A stretch of DNA of 64,000 nt from an uncultured Oscillospiraceae bacterium (GTDB lineage: Bacteria; Bacillota; Clostridia; Oscillospirales; Acutalibacteraceae), in the NCBI GenBank assembly GCA_900547095.1, contig URFG01000001.1, forward strand, positions 186,001 through 250,000, given 5' to 3'. The notes beneath the pieces were generated by a model that was given only the letters and a program-made list of their open reading frames with translations, was not told the DNA's origin and searched no databases. Made by a program: the position numbers and the translations under genes. Positions 6,559 to 15,428 of the stretch are shown one piece after another; within the stretch, counting starts at the first letter, position 1; each line of letters begins with the position of its first letter.

Positions 6559-7095
6559 TCAATCAAAAAGCTCAACGCATATTCCGTCGTCAAAAGGCGG
6601 AAGCTTAACGGAAATTCTCTCCGTTTTGGCGGTGGGCACGTTTTTCCCGACATAATCGCCTCTTATCGGCAGCTCCCTGTGGCCCCTGTCGACAAGCACC
6701 GCAAGCTGGATAGCCTCAGGTCTGCCTCTGCTTATCACCGCATCGATAGCGGCGCGGGCTGTTCTTCCCGTGTAGAGCACATCATCGACGATTATTACTC
6801 TTTTGCCTGTTATCTCAAACGGGATCTGCGAGCTGTGAAGCACGGGATCCGCGGAAGTATGCACTAAATCATCTCTGTAAAACGTGATATCGAGGTTCCC
6901 GCAGGGAACAAGCTTTTTTTCAATATCGGCAATATTTGCGGCAATCATTCCCGCGAGCGGAACGCCTCTTCTTTTAACGCCGATTATACATATATTATCA
7001 CAGCCGCCGTTTTTTTCGAGGATCTCGTGAGAAATTCTCTTTATTGCCCTCTTTACGGCTTCCTCATCCATAATCGTTGCTTTATACTGGGACAT
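6559..7095 (-). CDS. pyrR: Bifunctional pyr operon regulator / uracil phosphoribosyltransferase
   Basis: A 178-residue PyrR when started at the ATG at 7095, which has a GGAGG site 10 bases upstream. A longer frame to 7161 would run into the attenuator terminator and is rejected. The PRPP-binding motif VIIVDDVLYTGRT is at about residues 100-112, and the RNA-binding basic patch includes GVKRRG (39-44). PyrR binds pyr leader RNA when UMP is high and promotes termination; it also has weak uracil phosphoribosyltransferase activity. It heads a pyrR-uraA unit and its own leader has a PyrR-type site, so it should be autoregulated. No other pyrimidine genes are in the window. Confidence 0.96.
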   Translation of the reverse strand: MSQYKATIMDEEAVKRAIKRISHEILEKNGGCDNICIIGVKRRGVPLAGMIAANIADIEKKLVPCGNLDITFYRDDLVHTSADPVLHSSQIPFEITGKRVIIVDDVLYTGRTARAAIDAVISRGRPEAIQLAVLVDRGHRELPIRGDYVGKNVPTAKTERISVKLPPFDDGICVELFD

Positions 7096-7117
7096 TTTTA
7101 TATTAACCTCCCGAATT

Positions 7118-7253
7118 AAAAAAGCACCGTGCTTATGCACGGCGCAGAAATTCAAACGCAATCTTCCCTAAAAAGCGCAGGGAAAACCTATGAATACCTT
7201 GCCGGCATCTCTGTACCGATCATTAAAGGAATTTTTTAACCTCAGATAGTATA
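7118..7253 (-). promoter_or_regulatory. PyrR-dependent attenuator leader with promoter
   Basis: On the minus strand a promoter (TTTACA 7276-7271, 17 bases, TATACT 7253-7248) is followed by a leader. The leader holds the PyrR-binding hairpin sequence ggtACAGAGAtgccggCAAGG (7217-7197), close to the known CAGAGAGGCU-type binding loop. It ends in a terminator (gcgccgtgc/gcacggtgc plus six T, 7145-7118) that lies only about 22 bases before the pyrR start. UMP-bound PyrR would favour the terminator. Confidence 0.8.
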
Positions 7254-7276
7254 TCATAAAAAGAAATAAATGTAAA

Positions 7277-7510
7277 GAGTTTTTTAAAAAATTTTGAAAA
7301 ACCTACATTTAGCGGAGATTTTTAGGCAGACTACTACATATATTATATATGGTGCCGAAATGCCGGGGTCCGCGAAATCGTCGAAATAACCAAAAGAAAT
7401 GTCAGCGAATGTCAATTTTGACCTTATACAAAAAGGTTACAAGCTTGTAACTTATTGTAACAAACTTGTTTCTTTGTGCAATTTGCACAAAATACCATAG
7501 GTTTTTTACC
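7277..7510. promoter_or_regulatory. Intergenic region with two palindromes upstream of the 3D-domain gene
   Basis: No gene is seen. GTTACAAGCTTGTAAC (7436-7451) is a perfect 16-base palindrome, followed by a partial copy (ttgtaacaaacttgttt). TTTGTGCAATTTGCACAAA (7473-7491) is a second perfect palindrome 20 bases before the -35 box. They look like repressor or activator operators; the factor is unknown. Confidence 0.5.
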
Positions 7511-7539
7511 TTGACATATGAAACAAAAGTCAATATAAT
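7511..7539 (+). promoter_or_regulatory. Consensus sigma-A promoter
   Basis: TTGACA (7511-7516) and TATAAT (7534-7539) with 17-base spacing, about 64 bases before the start of the G5/3D-domain protein. Confidence 0.85.
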
Positions 7540-7602
7540 TGTTTCTGCCGTCAAAAATCACGGCAAAATTTCGAAATTTCCCTGAAATTTAAGGAGATAT
7601 AT

Positions 7603-8682
7603 ATGAAGAAACTGATAAAGCTTGCCCTTAAAAAAACGGGCTGCTTTTTAAGACACCGAATTCCGCTTGCGGTATTGCTTTGCACCGCAACGGTGCTCTG
7701 CCTGTCTTTCCTGAACAGCTCGGTTACGACTTTCAGGATATTCGACGGCGAGCAGACGCTGACTGTCCGTTCCCTTTCGGGCGACGCGCAGGACGTTTTA
7801 AAGCTTGCAAACTTAAAATCCGATAACTATAATCTTATCGCAAAAAGAGTAAGCGGCAAGATCACGAACCTGTCAATAGAATACACTTTCCCTGTATATG
7901 TTACAGTCGGACAGAATATCACGGAGGTTTACACTCCCAAAGCCACAGTCGAGGAAATACTCTCTTCTTTAGGCATTACTCCGGGACAGGACGATATAGT
8001 CGAGCCATCTTTGCAGACTGTTATCGAAGAAACCTGCTATATAGACTATTCAAAGGTAGAGTATATCACAGGCAGTTACACAGAGGATATTCCTTTTAAG
8101 ACCGAAACCGTTATCGGAGAAAATGCGGGCTCGGGCGCTAAAACAACGCTTGTAAGCGGTAAAAACGGACTTTCGCAGGTTAATTACACCGCAAAAGTTG
8201 TAAACGGAGTAACAGTAGAAACAATAATAAATTCCACCGTTACCCTTTCAAACCCCGTAAACTGCCGCCAGGTAATAGGTACGACGACGAAGGCCGTAGC
8301 CGCGGCAACTTCGAGCAGCGTATCGTGTATCTCCACACTTTCGCCCGCCGCTCCTATCGAGCTTGACGCTAACGGAATTCCTTTAAATTACCTTTCAAAG
8401 AAGACCGTTCAGGCTACGGCTTATACTTATACAGGCCATAACTGCGCAACGGGCGTTGCTCCTCAGCCGGGATACATAGCGGTAAACCCGAAAGTTATCC
8501 CTTACGGAACAAGAATGTATATAGTATCTTCCGACAAAAGATTTGTTTACGGATATGCCGTTGCGGCTGATACCGGCGGATTTTCGGTTTCAAAGCCTAA
8601 CAATGTCGACTTATTTATGGCTACCCGCGCCGCCTGCTCCGCATTCGGAAGAAGAAATATCGATATCTACTTCTTACCGTGA
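7603..8682 (+). CDS. G5/3D-domain cell-wall protein (YabE/YocH-like)
   Basis: A 359-residue exported protein. An N-terminal membrane anchor or signal (about residues 19-38) is followed by DUF348-like ubiquitin-fold segments (YVTVGQNITEVYTPKATVEE). Then come a G5-like segment (about 155-225) and a C-terminal 3D domain (about 268-359). The 3D domain shows the three conserved aspartates (AADTGG, NNVDLF, RRNIDIYF) and the motif ATAYTYTG. In the family this C-terminal barrel (related to MltA and Rpf/YabE proteins) acts on peptidoglycan glycan strands, so a role in wall turnover or growth resumption is likely. The ATG has a strong AAGGAGA site and a consensus promoter. A terminator follows immediately, so it is monocistronic. 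Confidence 0.85.
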   Translation: MKKLIKLALKKTGCFLRHRIPLAVLLCTATVLCLSFLNSSVTTFRIFDGEQTLTVRSLSGDAQDVLKLANLKSDNYNLIAKRVSGKITNLSIEYTFPVYVTVGQNITEVYTPKATVEEILSSLGITPGQDDIVEPSLQTVIEETCYIDYSKVEYITGSYTEDIPFKTETVIGENAGSGAKTTLVSGKNGLSQVNYTAKVVNGVTVETIINSTVTLSNPVNCRQVIGTTTKAVAAATSSSVSCISTLSPAAPIELDANGIPLNYLSKKTVQATAYTYTGHNCATGVAPQPGYIAVNPKVIPYGTRMYIVSSDKRFVYGYAVAADTGGFSVSKPNNVDLFMATRAACSAFGRRNIDIYFLP

Positions 8683-8693
8683 TAAAACCAAAC

Positions 8694-8729
8694 AAAAGCC
8701 CGAGTTTGTAAATACAAACTCGGGCTTTT
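8694..8729 (+). terminator. Terminator after the 3D-domain gene
   Basis: Perfect 17-bp stem aaaagcccgagtttgta with a two-base spacer and a T-rich tail. Confidence 0.92.
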
Positions 8730-8893
8730 ATTTTTGGGCTTATCCTAAGGCTCCGTTGCAGTACGGAGCCTTAAACAGCCACTGTGAAAATTCAAAGGGT
8801 TTTAAGTTTTTTTATTTAAAAAATCTCTTTATTTTTATAATGTGTTATGCTATAATTAATATGAATAGGTTTATAAGAACGGGAGGCGGAAAA

Positions 8894-10204
8894 ATGATAA
8901 AAAAATTGCTTGTATTATTGCTTAGTATCAGCATTTGCTTATATCTTTGCTCCTGTGCGCTCTTTTCCGCCGATACCGAAGAGCTTATCGCTCCTCCGCA
9001 GCTTTCGGGAGATATGCTTCCTATAAAAGCCGCACTTGAAAAAAGCGCTCCTAAAGGCTATTCCCTTAAATACCCCTCGGAGGGCGAAAAAAGGTCGGCT
9101 GTGGTGCTTGAGGATATAAATAACGACGGGCTTAATGAGGCTCTCGCTTTTTACAGCACCGATGAGGACGAGCTTACGAAAATGCATATAAACCTTATTG
9201 CTTTTAATTCAAAAGAATGGGAAAGCGTTTGCGAAGCGTCGGTCACGGCAGGCGGCATAGAAAAAGTTGAATTCTGCGATTTAAACGGCGACGGTAAAAA
9301 AGAAATAGCCGTGGGCTGGGAAATTTTCGGCTCGGGCGAAAAAAGGCTTTCTGTTTATTCCTATGAAAACAGAGAACTTAAGCTTTTGCTTGACGAATCC
9401 TATACTTCATTTTTATGCTGCGACTTAAGCGGCGATAATAAGGACGATATTTTCATTCAGCTTTTATCCGCTTCCGATCAGAACAACAATGCAAAGCTTT
9501 TCGGCTTTAAAGATAACTCCGTGATAAGAATAGGCGGCTGCGTTATGGATAAGTCAGTAAAAACCGCTCTTCAGCCTAAGCTTGCCACCCTCTCAACGGG
9601 GCAAAACGCGGTGTATATAGACGAGATCAAGGGTATCGGAGCCGTAACGGAGGTTATCTTCTATAAAAAAGGCGAGCTTGTAAACGGTCTTCTTGATAAT
9701 TCGGGAAGTATGGAAAACACTGTGACTTTAAGGCAGTCCTCTATCCTTTCTCAGGATATCAACGGCGACGGACAGATAGAAATCCCCGTCGCAAGCGCCC
9801 TTAAAAATGCGGACATCGAAAGCAAAGAAATAATGTATAACACAAATTGGTGTACATATAACGGTGAGGCGCTGACTGTCAAGCGGTCGACCGTCGTCAA
9901 CTCGGTGGACGGTTACACGATAGAGCTGCCGGATAAGCTTATGGGTAAAATAGCCGTTAAAAAAAATAACGACGCAAAATCAAGGATAATATATTCCTTT
10001 AACCCCGAAACCGATGAAATAGGCGGAATGATCACCGAGTTTTTAACCGTTAAAAGCGAAAAATATGATAAAAAGATTTATAAGGAATATATAAAAATAA
10101 CTCAAAGCAAAGGATACACCTATCTATATAAAACAGGTGCCGAGGCAGAAAACCAGGGTATTAACGAAGAGCAGATAAAAAATATGTTCAAGCTGTCAGA
10201 CTGA
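8894..10204 (+). CDS. Lipoprotein with FG-GAP/VCBS-like repeats
   Basis: A 436-residue predicted lipoprotein. The ATG at 8894 has a GGGAGG site and opens a signal peptide ending in the lipobox-like LCSC. The longer frame from 8543 crosses the upstream terminator and is rejected. The body has four calcium-loop-like repeats (DINNDGLNE, DLNGDGKKE, DLSGDNKDD, DINGDGQIE), as in FG-GAP/VCBS beta-propeller proteins. The C-terminal 130 residues are not recognised. It should sit on the outer face of the membrane. It lies 23 bases upstream of a response regulator and its kinase and is probably co-transcribed, so it may be an accessory sensor or a target of that system. That link is inference from position. 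A TATAAT at 8851 is the likely promoter. Confidence 0.7.
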   Translation: MIKKLLVLLLSISICLYLCSCALFSADTEELIAPPQLSGDMLPIKAALEKSAPKGYSLKYPSEGEKRSAVVLEDINNDGLNEALAFYSTDEDELTKMHINLIAFNSKEWESVCEASVTAGGIEKVEFCDLNGDGKKEIAVGWEIFGSGEKRLSVYSYENRELKLLLDESYTSFLCCDLSGDNKDDIFIQLLSASDQNNNAKLFGFKDNSVIRIGGCVMDKSVKTALQPKLATLSTGQNAVYIDEIKGIGAVTEVIFYKKGELVNGLLDNSGSMENTVTLRQSSILSQDINGDGQIEIPVASALKNADIESKEIMYNTNWCTYNGEALTVKRSTVVNSVDGYTIELPDKLMGKIAVKKNNDAKSRIIYSFNPETDEIGGMITEFLTVKSEKYDKKIYKEYIKITQSKGYTYLYKTGAEAENQGINEEQIKNMFKLSD

Positions 10205-10227
10205 TAAAAAATTTTAAGGAGCCTTAT

Positions 10228-10932
10228 ATGAGAAGAATACTTATTGCCGAAGATGAAGAAGCTATCCGCGAGTTTGAAGCCATAAATCTCACAAGAGCAG
10301 GCTATACGGTCGTGCAGGCAGGCAGCGGCGAAGAGGCGCTTGAAATTTTCGATAATGATACCGAGGGCTTTGATATCGCACTTTTAGATGTGATAATGCC
10401 GGGTATCGACGGATTTGCAGTGTGTAAAAAAATACGCGAAAAGAACGAAACCATAGGCATTATTATGCTCACCGCAAAATCCCAGGAAATGGATAAAATA
10501 AGCGGCCTTATGATAGGAGCGGACGATTACGTCACAAAGCCGTTTTCTCCCTCGGAACTGCTTGCGAGAGTGGATTCGCTTTACCGCAGGGTAAGCCAGC
10601 AGATAAAGCAGGTCAAGCTTTCAAGCGACGAGATAAGGCTCGGCGAATTCGCCCTTAATATGAGAAAACACACGCTCACGAAAAGCGGAAAAAATATCGA
10701 GATCACACAGGTTGAATTTCAGATATTGGAGCACTTTTTCAATCACCCCGATACGCCTGTGGGAAGAACAGAGCTTTTAAAGATAGTTTGGGGAGAAAAT
10801 TATTTCGGCGAAGAAAAAATCGTCGATGTAAATATAAGAAGACTGCGAATGAAGATAGAGGACAATCCCTCTCTGCCGAAATACCTCGTTACCGTATGGG
10901 GTATGGGATATAAGTGGAACAGCATAGTCTGA
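10228..10932 (+). CDS. OmpR/PhoB-family response regulator
   Basis: A 234-residue two-domain regulator. The receiver (1-120) has the acidic pair AEDE at 8-10, phosphoacceptor Asp54 (ALLDVIMPG), the conserved Thr in MLTAKS and Lys in YVTKPFSP. The C-terminal winged helix (about 130-232) ends with the typical VTVWGMGYKWN. It is phosphorylated by the kinase encoded 31 bases downstream and acts as a DNA-binding transcription factor. It follows the FG-GAP lipoprotein closely. Target genes cannot be deduced here. All residues expected for phosphorylation are present. Confidence 0.95.
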   Translation: MRRILIAEDEEAIREFEAINLTRAGYTVVQAGSGEEALEIFDNDTEGFDIALLDVIMPGIDGFAVCKKIREKNETIGIIMLTAKSQEMDKISGLMIGADDYVTKPFSPSELLARVDSLYRRVSQQIKQVKLSSDEIRLGEFALNMRKHTLTKSGKNIEITQVEFQILEHFFNHPDTPVGRTELLKIVWGENYFGEEKIVDVNIRRLRMKIEDNPSLPKYLVTVWGMGYKWNSIV

Positions 10933-10963
10933 TTTTATAAAAAATTAAGGAAGGAGGAGAAAA

Positions 10964-12430
10964 ATGGAATTCGAGCTGCACTTTAAAAGCATAGCCGTGC
11001 GCTGGTTTACCGAGGTGTTCGCAATAAGCGCCGCAGTGGTAATAGTTGCCGTTTCGGCGTTTTCCGTGTTTTTCTCCTCCGTTTATAATGAAAGAGTAGT
11101 TTCGCTTGCCTCCGATTATTCCTATGAATTCGAGGCGCTTGCCTCCACAAGCAAGGAGTCCTTTGCGGAATCGGCTGTCACTATTTCCGATTCTTTTGCT
11201 TATAAGAATAAGATCGAAGTCCAGGTTATTGACAGCAGCGGAAACATCATAATTTCCACTTCCGGATTTTCGCCCGAAAATTCCGTTGTAACGGAGTTTG
11301 AAGCGGCGATGAAAAATCCGGGGAAAACCTTTGTTTTAAAATCCAAAACCGACTCGGGCGAAAAAATAGTTGCCGGTACCTGTGCGCTTATCGGGCATAA
11401 CGGGGAAAAGCTCGGCGCTTACAGGTGGGTATCTTCTCTTACTGCGGTGAACAGAAAAATCACCGAAACCACGCTTTTTTTAACCCTTATCGGTCTTGTT
11501 GCGATAGGTATATCCGCGCTTTCGGGAATTTTCTTTATTAAATCGATAGTACACCCGATAAGAGATGTCAGCACCATAGCAAGAAAAATAGCCGGCGGCG
11601 ACTTCAAATCGAGAATAGAACTTGAAAAGAACGACGAGATAGGCGAGCTTTGCGATACCATAAATTATATGGCGTGCGAGCTTGACCAGGCGGAAACTAT
11701 CAAAAATGATTTTATATCCTCCGTATCCCACGAGCTGCGCACTCCGCTCACGGCTATCAGAGGCTGGGGCGAAACAGCCAAAATGTCCGTCGGGACAGAC
11801 GAGGAGCTTGTAAAAAGAGGGCTTGACGTTGTGTTAAGCGAGGCGGACAGGCTTTCGAACCTGGTGGAAGAACTGCTTGATTTTTCCAGAATGCAGTCGG
11901 GCAGACTCAGCGTTAACAATATAGCTCCCGTCAATGTTTCGGAGCTTTTGAAATCAGCTGCCGATATGTACGCCGAGCTTGCCAAAAAGCAGGGTATCGA
12001 GGTTACTTATATGCCCCCTGCCGAAGAGGCTGTGGCGAACGGTGATTCGGACAGATTAAAGCAGGTATTTATCAATATTATCGATAATGCGGTAAAATAC
12101 ACCGAAAAAGGCGGTCTTGTCCTTATAACCCAGATAATTGAAGACGGCTGTGTGAGAATAACCGTCAAGGACACAGGCGTGGGAATTCCCGCGCAGGATA
12201 TCGACCATGTAAAGGAAAAGTTCTTTAAATCAAATAAGCAGGTAAGAGGCAGCGGAATAGGTCTTGCGGTCGCTGATGAAATTATAAAACAGCATAAGGG
12301 ACTTCTTTTTCTGGAAAGCACCGAGGGCGTAGGCACTTCGGTCACGGTCGTTTTGCCGCTTATAGCAAACGAGCCCGAATCAGAGCAAATTCCGGACCCC
12401 GAAACAGAAAAGAGTGAAGAAAATGAATAA
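10964..12430 (+). CDS. Membrane sensor histidine kinase
   Basis: A 488-residue kinase with a transmembrane segment at about 17-40, an extracellular sensor domain of some 130 residues, and a second transmembrane segment at about 168-193. A HAMP linker (195-245), a HisKA domain with His256 in SSVSHELRTPLTAI, and a HATPase_c domain with N box (FINIIDNAVKY) and G boxes (DTGVGIP, GSGIGLAVADE) follow. It autophosphorylates and passes phosphate to the adjacent response regulator. Domain order matches PhoR/WalK-type kinases without a PAS domain. The acidic C-terminal tail is dispensable-looking. It overlaps the start of yqhQ, suggesting one transcript from the lipoprotein to prmC. The ligand is unknown. 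Confidence 0.95.
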   Translation: MEFELHFKSIAVRWFTEVFAISAAVVIVAVSAFSVFFSSVYNERVVSLASDYSYEFEALASTSKESFAESAVTISDSFAYKNKIEVQVIDSSGNIIISTSGFSPENSVVTEFEAAMKNPGKTFVLKSKTDSGEKIVAGTCALIGHNGEKLGAYRWVSSLTAVNRKITETTLFLTLIGLVAIGISALSGIFFIKSIVHPIRDVSTIARKIAGGDFKSRIELEKNDEIGELCDTINYMACELDQAETIKNDFISSVSHELRTPLTAIRGWGETAKMSVGTDEELVKRGLDVVLSEADRLSNLVEELLDFSRMQSGRLSVNNIAPVNVSELLKSAADMYAELAKKQGIEVTYMPPAEEAVANGDSDRLKQVFINIIDNAVKYTEKGGLVLITQIIEDGCVRITVKDTGVGIPAQDIDHVKEKFFKSNKQVRGSGIGLAVADEIIKQHKGLLFLESTEGVGTSVTVVLPLIANEPESEQIPDPETEKSEENE

Positions 12431-13421
12431 ATACACTGCGATCGGCGGTCAGGCGCTTATCGAGGGTATAATGATGAAAAGCCCCGAAAAAACGGCTATC
12501 GCCGTTAGGACCAAAAGCGGTGAAATAGAAGTCGAAAAGTATAAAACCGAGAGTATCAAGGATAAATATAAAATCCTCTCTCTTCCCGTTATCCGCGGAA
12601 TAGTTACTTATATCGAATCTATGAAAGAGGGATATAAGGCGATGAATATATCCGTTGATAAATCGGGATTTGCCGATACGGATGATGAAAGCGATAAATC
12701 AGAGTCAAATAAATTCACGGCTGTTATCACAGCTGTCGGCTCAGGTTTGGGAGTTATCCTTGCCGCGGTGCTTTTTATTTATCTTCCGAGGCTCATCGAG
12801 GGCGGAATAGAAAAAGCGGTCGGAGCAAGTTTTAATGCGGTCGTAAGAGCGCTTATCGAGCAGCTTATAAAGCTTGCGGTGTTTGTAAGCTATATTGCCG
12901 CAATTTCTCTTTCTAAAGATATAAAAAGAGTGTTCAGGTATCACGGAGCCGAGCATAAAACTATTTTTTGCTATGAAAAAGGTTTGGAGCTTAATGTTGA
13001 AAACGTTAAAATCCAAAGCCGCTTTCACCCCAGGTGCGGAACCTCGTTTTTGATACTTATGATAATCGTGAGTATGGTATTTTCCATTCTTGTGCAGTTT
13101 ATCTGCGGTCTTTTCGGTTTCGGAATTTATGAAATAAAATGGCTGTGGGTGCTTATAAAACTGCTTTTGATACCGATAATCTGCGGTGCGGGTTATGAGG
13201 TGCTGAGAGCCTGCGGAAAATATGATAATGCCTTTACCCGCATTGTTTCCGCCCCCGGCCTTTGGCTTCAGAGGCTCACCACAAAGGAGCCCGACGATTC
13301 TATGATCGAGGTTGCGATAAAGGCGCTTAAAGCCTGCGAGCCGGCTGTTCCCGATGTGGACAGAAGCATTGACCGCGAAATTGAAAAAAGAGATCAATCA
13401 GATGAGCAAAACGATATTTGA
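12423..13421 (+). CDS. yqhQ: DUF1385 membrane protein (YqhQ family)
   Basis: A 332-residue protein with the family's opening IGGQALIEGIMMKSP, the middle FRYHGAEHKTIFCYEKG, and the segment FHPRCGTSFLILM, with hydrophobic segments at about 100-125, 205-235 and 245-265. These conserved His, Cys and Glu residues led others to suggest a metal-dependent enzyme, but its reaction is not established. The gene is usually found next to prmC/prfA in Firmicutes, and prmC follows here with an overlap. I choose the ATG at 12423, which overlaps the kinase stop; a GTG at 12414 is also in frame. Confidence 0.85.
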   Translation: MNKYTAIGGQALIEGIMMKSPEKTAIAVRTKSGEIEVEKYKTESIKDKYKILSLPVIRGIVTYIESMKEGYKAMNISVDKSGFADTDDESDKSESNKFTAVITAVGSGLGVILAAVLFIYLPRLIEGGIEKAVGASFNAVVRALIEQLIKLAVFVSYIAAISLSKDIKRVFRYHGAEHKTIFCYEKGLELNVENVKIQSRFHPRCGTSFLILMIIVSMVFSILVQFICGLFGFGIYEIKWLWVLIKLLLIPIICGAGYEVLRACGKYDNAFTRIVSAPGLWLQRLTTKEPDDSMIEVAIKALKACEPAVPDVDRSIDREIEKRDQSDEQNDI

Positions 13422-14250
13422 AAGCTATAACGATACAAAAAATAAGCTTAAGTCTTTCGGCGTGGAGGATTATGTAAGCGAGGCTAAAATTATTATAAAA
13501 TATGTCACGAATTTATCCTCCGCACAAATTCTTTCGAATTATACTCAAAAGCTTACCGATTATCAGCAGAATTTGCTCACCGCTATAATAAATCAGCGAA
13601 AAATAAGATATCCGCTCCAGTATATAACAGGGGTGTGGTCGTTTTTCGGCAGGGATTTTTCGGTAGGCCCCGGAGTTCTTATCCCGAGGTTTGACACGGA
13701 AACGCTTGTCGATTTCTGCATAGAAAAATTAAAAGGAAAAAAGGATAAAAAGGTGCTGGACCTCTGCTCCGGCACAGGCTGTATAGGAATTACCGTTGCT
13801 CTTGAAACAAAAGCGCAGACTTTTTGCCTTGAAAAATATGACGAGGCGCTAAGGTATCTTAAGAAAAATGCCGAGAAATTAAACAGCGGCGTGAATATCG
13901 TAAAAGGCGATGTTTTAAAGGGCGACTGCGGCGGCGATAAATATGATATCATTGTTTCAAATCCTCCTTATATCGATAAGGCCGATATGTCCGTTCTCCA
14001 GCCCGAGGTTACATTCGAACCCGAAACCGCGCTTTTCGGCGGTGACGACGGTCTTAATTTTTACAGAGCGATAGCGAGGAATTACCGAAACTCTTTAAAG
14101 GAAGACGGTCTTTTGGTATTCGAGATCGGCGCTTATCAGAGAGAAAGCGTAGAAAACATTTTAAGGGAAAACGGGTTTTTAAATATCGGGTCAAAAAAAG
14201 ACTGCTCCGGTTTTGACAGGGTAGTTTTCGGGACACCCGAAAAGATATAA
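13402..14250 (+). CDS. prmC: Peptide chain release factor N5-glutamine methyltransferase
   Basis: A 282-residue class I SAM-dependent methyltransferase. The N-terminal helical substrate domain (1-80) is followed by the SAM-binding motif [13 protein letters not shown] at about 113-125 and the catalytic NPPY in [14 protein letters not shown]. It methylates the glutamine of the GGQ motif in RF1 and RF2, which raises termination efficiency. The start at 13402 (MSKTIFES) lies inside the end of yqhQ and gives the usual family length; the frame extended to 13354 has no support. It belongs to the yqhQ-prmC unit and is followed 32 bases later by recA. Confidence 0.93.
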   Translation: MSKTIFESYNDTKNKLKSFGVEDYVSEAKIIIKYVTNLSSAQILSNYTQKLTDYQQNLLTAIINQRKIRYPLQYITGVWSFFGRDFSVGPGVLIPRFDTETLVDFCIEKLKGKKDKKVLDLCSGTGCIGITVALETKAQTFCLEKYDEALRYLKKNAEKLNSGVNIVKGDVLKGDCGGDKYDIIVSNPPYIDKADMSVLQPEVTFEPETALFGGDDGLNFYRAIARNYRNSLKEDGLLVFEIGAYQRESVENILRENGFLNIGSKKDCSGFDRVVFGTPEKI

Positions 14251-14282
14251 TATCGGAAAACAATTCAGGAGGCAAAACACAT

Positions 14283-15428
14283 ATGGCTAAAGCAAAAAAT
14301 CCGGTGAATAATGAAAAATCAGTTGTCGAAGATAAAGAAAAAGCTCTTTCAACTGCGGTCGAGCAGATAGAGCGCCAGTTCGGAAAAGGCTCGGTTATGC
14401 GCCTCGGAGAAAATAAGGCTATGAATGTCGAGCATATCCGCACAGGCTCGCTCGCTCTTGATATCGCGCTCGGTATCGGAGGAATTCCCAAGGGAAGAAT
14501 TATTGAGATCTACGGCCCCGAGTCATCAGGTAAAACCACCGTTGCGCTCCACTGCGTTGCAGAGGCGCAAAAAGCGGGAGGCACTGCCGCGTTTATCGAT
14601 GTTGAGCACGCGCTTGATCCTGTTTATGCTTCGCATTTAGGCGTTGATATAGATAACCTTTTGGTTTCACAGCCAAGCTCGGGCGAGCAGGCGCTTGAAA
14701 TAGCGGAGGCGCTCATCAGATCGGGCGCTATCGATATAATTGTTATTGACTCCGTTGCGGCGCTCGTTACAAGAGCCGAGCTTGAGGGCGATATGGGAGA
14801 TTCCCACGTGGGTCAGCTTGCAAGACTTATGTCGCAGGCATTAAGGAAGATAACAGGCGCGCTTTCTAAATCGAAGTGCAGCGCAATTTTCATAAATCAG
14901 CTCCGCGAGAAGATCGGCGTGCTTTACGGCAACCCCGAAACCACCACCGGCGGCCGCGCGCTTAAATTTTATTCGAGCGTGAGAATAGATGTCAGAAAGA
15001 TCGAGGCTATTAAAAACGGCAGCGAGCTTATCGGCTCCCGCACAAGGGCAAAAGTGGTTAAAAATAAGGTCGCTCCCCCGTTTAAAGAGGCGGAGTTCGA
15101 TATAATGTACGGCACAGGTATCTCCCACACGGGTGAGCTTGTGGATATGGGCCTCAATTTCGAGGTATTGAGAAGATCCGGCGCCTGGTTCTATTACGGC
15201 GAGGATAGGCTCGGCCAGGGCAGAGATAATGTTAAGCAGCTTTTAAGCGATAATGCCGAGCTTGCAAAAGAGATAGAAGATAAGATAATGGCTAAATATT
15301 ATGCCGCTTTCTCTGATACTCCGGAAGAAGATCCCGAAGAGGCTTCTATTGAGCCTGTGGATCCCGAAACCATCGAGCCTGAAAGAAAGCCGAGAAAAAT
15401 AGATATCGATATAGCAGTTGACGATTGA
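14283..15428 (+). CDS. recA: Recombinase RecA
   Basis: A 381-residue RecA. Walker [10 protein letters not shown] is at about 78-86, Walker [11 protein letters not shown] near 155, the L1/L2 DNA-binding region includes [12 protein letters not shown], and the motif [10 protein letters not shown] is intact. The last 40 residues are acidic ([17 protein letters not shown]), as is common, and modulate filament formation. It forms filaments on single-stranded DNA for homologous recombination and SOS induction. The start ATG has an AGGAGG site. I see no convincing LexA box in the 32 bases upstream. recX overlaps its stop by one base (TGATG), so the inhibitor is made from the same message. Confidence 0.99.
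   Translation: MAKAKNPVNNEKSVVEDKEKALSTAVEQIERQFGKGSVMRLGENKAMNVEHIRTGSLALDIALGIGGIPKGRIIEIYGPESSGKTTVALHCVAEAQKAGGTAAFIDVEHALDPVYASHLGVDIDNLLVSQPSSGEQALEIAEALIRSGAIDIIVIDSVAALVTRAELEGDMGDSHVGQLARLMSQALRKITGALSKSKCSAIFINQLREKIGVLYGNPETTTGGRALKFYSSVRIDVRKIEAIKNGSELIGSRTRAKVVKNKVAPPFKEAEFDIMYGTGISHTGELVDMGLNFEVLRRSGAWFYYGEDRLGQGRDNVKQLLSDNAELAKEIEDKIMAKYYAAFSDTPEEDPEEASIEPVDPETIEPERKPRKIDIDIAVDD

Noticed and set aside
7162..7250. Possible c-di-AMP (ydaO) or other riboswitch upstream of the 3D-domain gene or pyrR
   Set aside because: The minus-strand leader fits a PyrR attenuator, and the plus-strand region lacks the conserved ydaO elements.
8543..8893. N-terminal extension of the FG-GAP lipoprotein frame
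   Set aside because: It crosses the end of the 3D-domain gene and its strong terminator; the ATG at 8894 has a ribosome site and opens a proper signal peptide.
12741..13397. 218-residue minus-strand frame inside yqhQ
   Set aside because: Antisense to a conserved gene, no ribosome site and no recognisable domain.
14251..14282. LexA/SOS box before recA
   Set aside because: No GAAC-N4-GTTC-like element is seen in the short gap; a distant one cannot be excluded.
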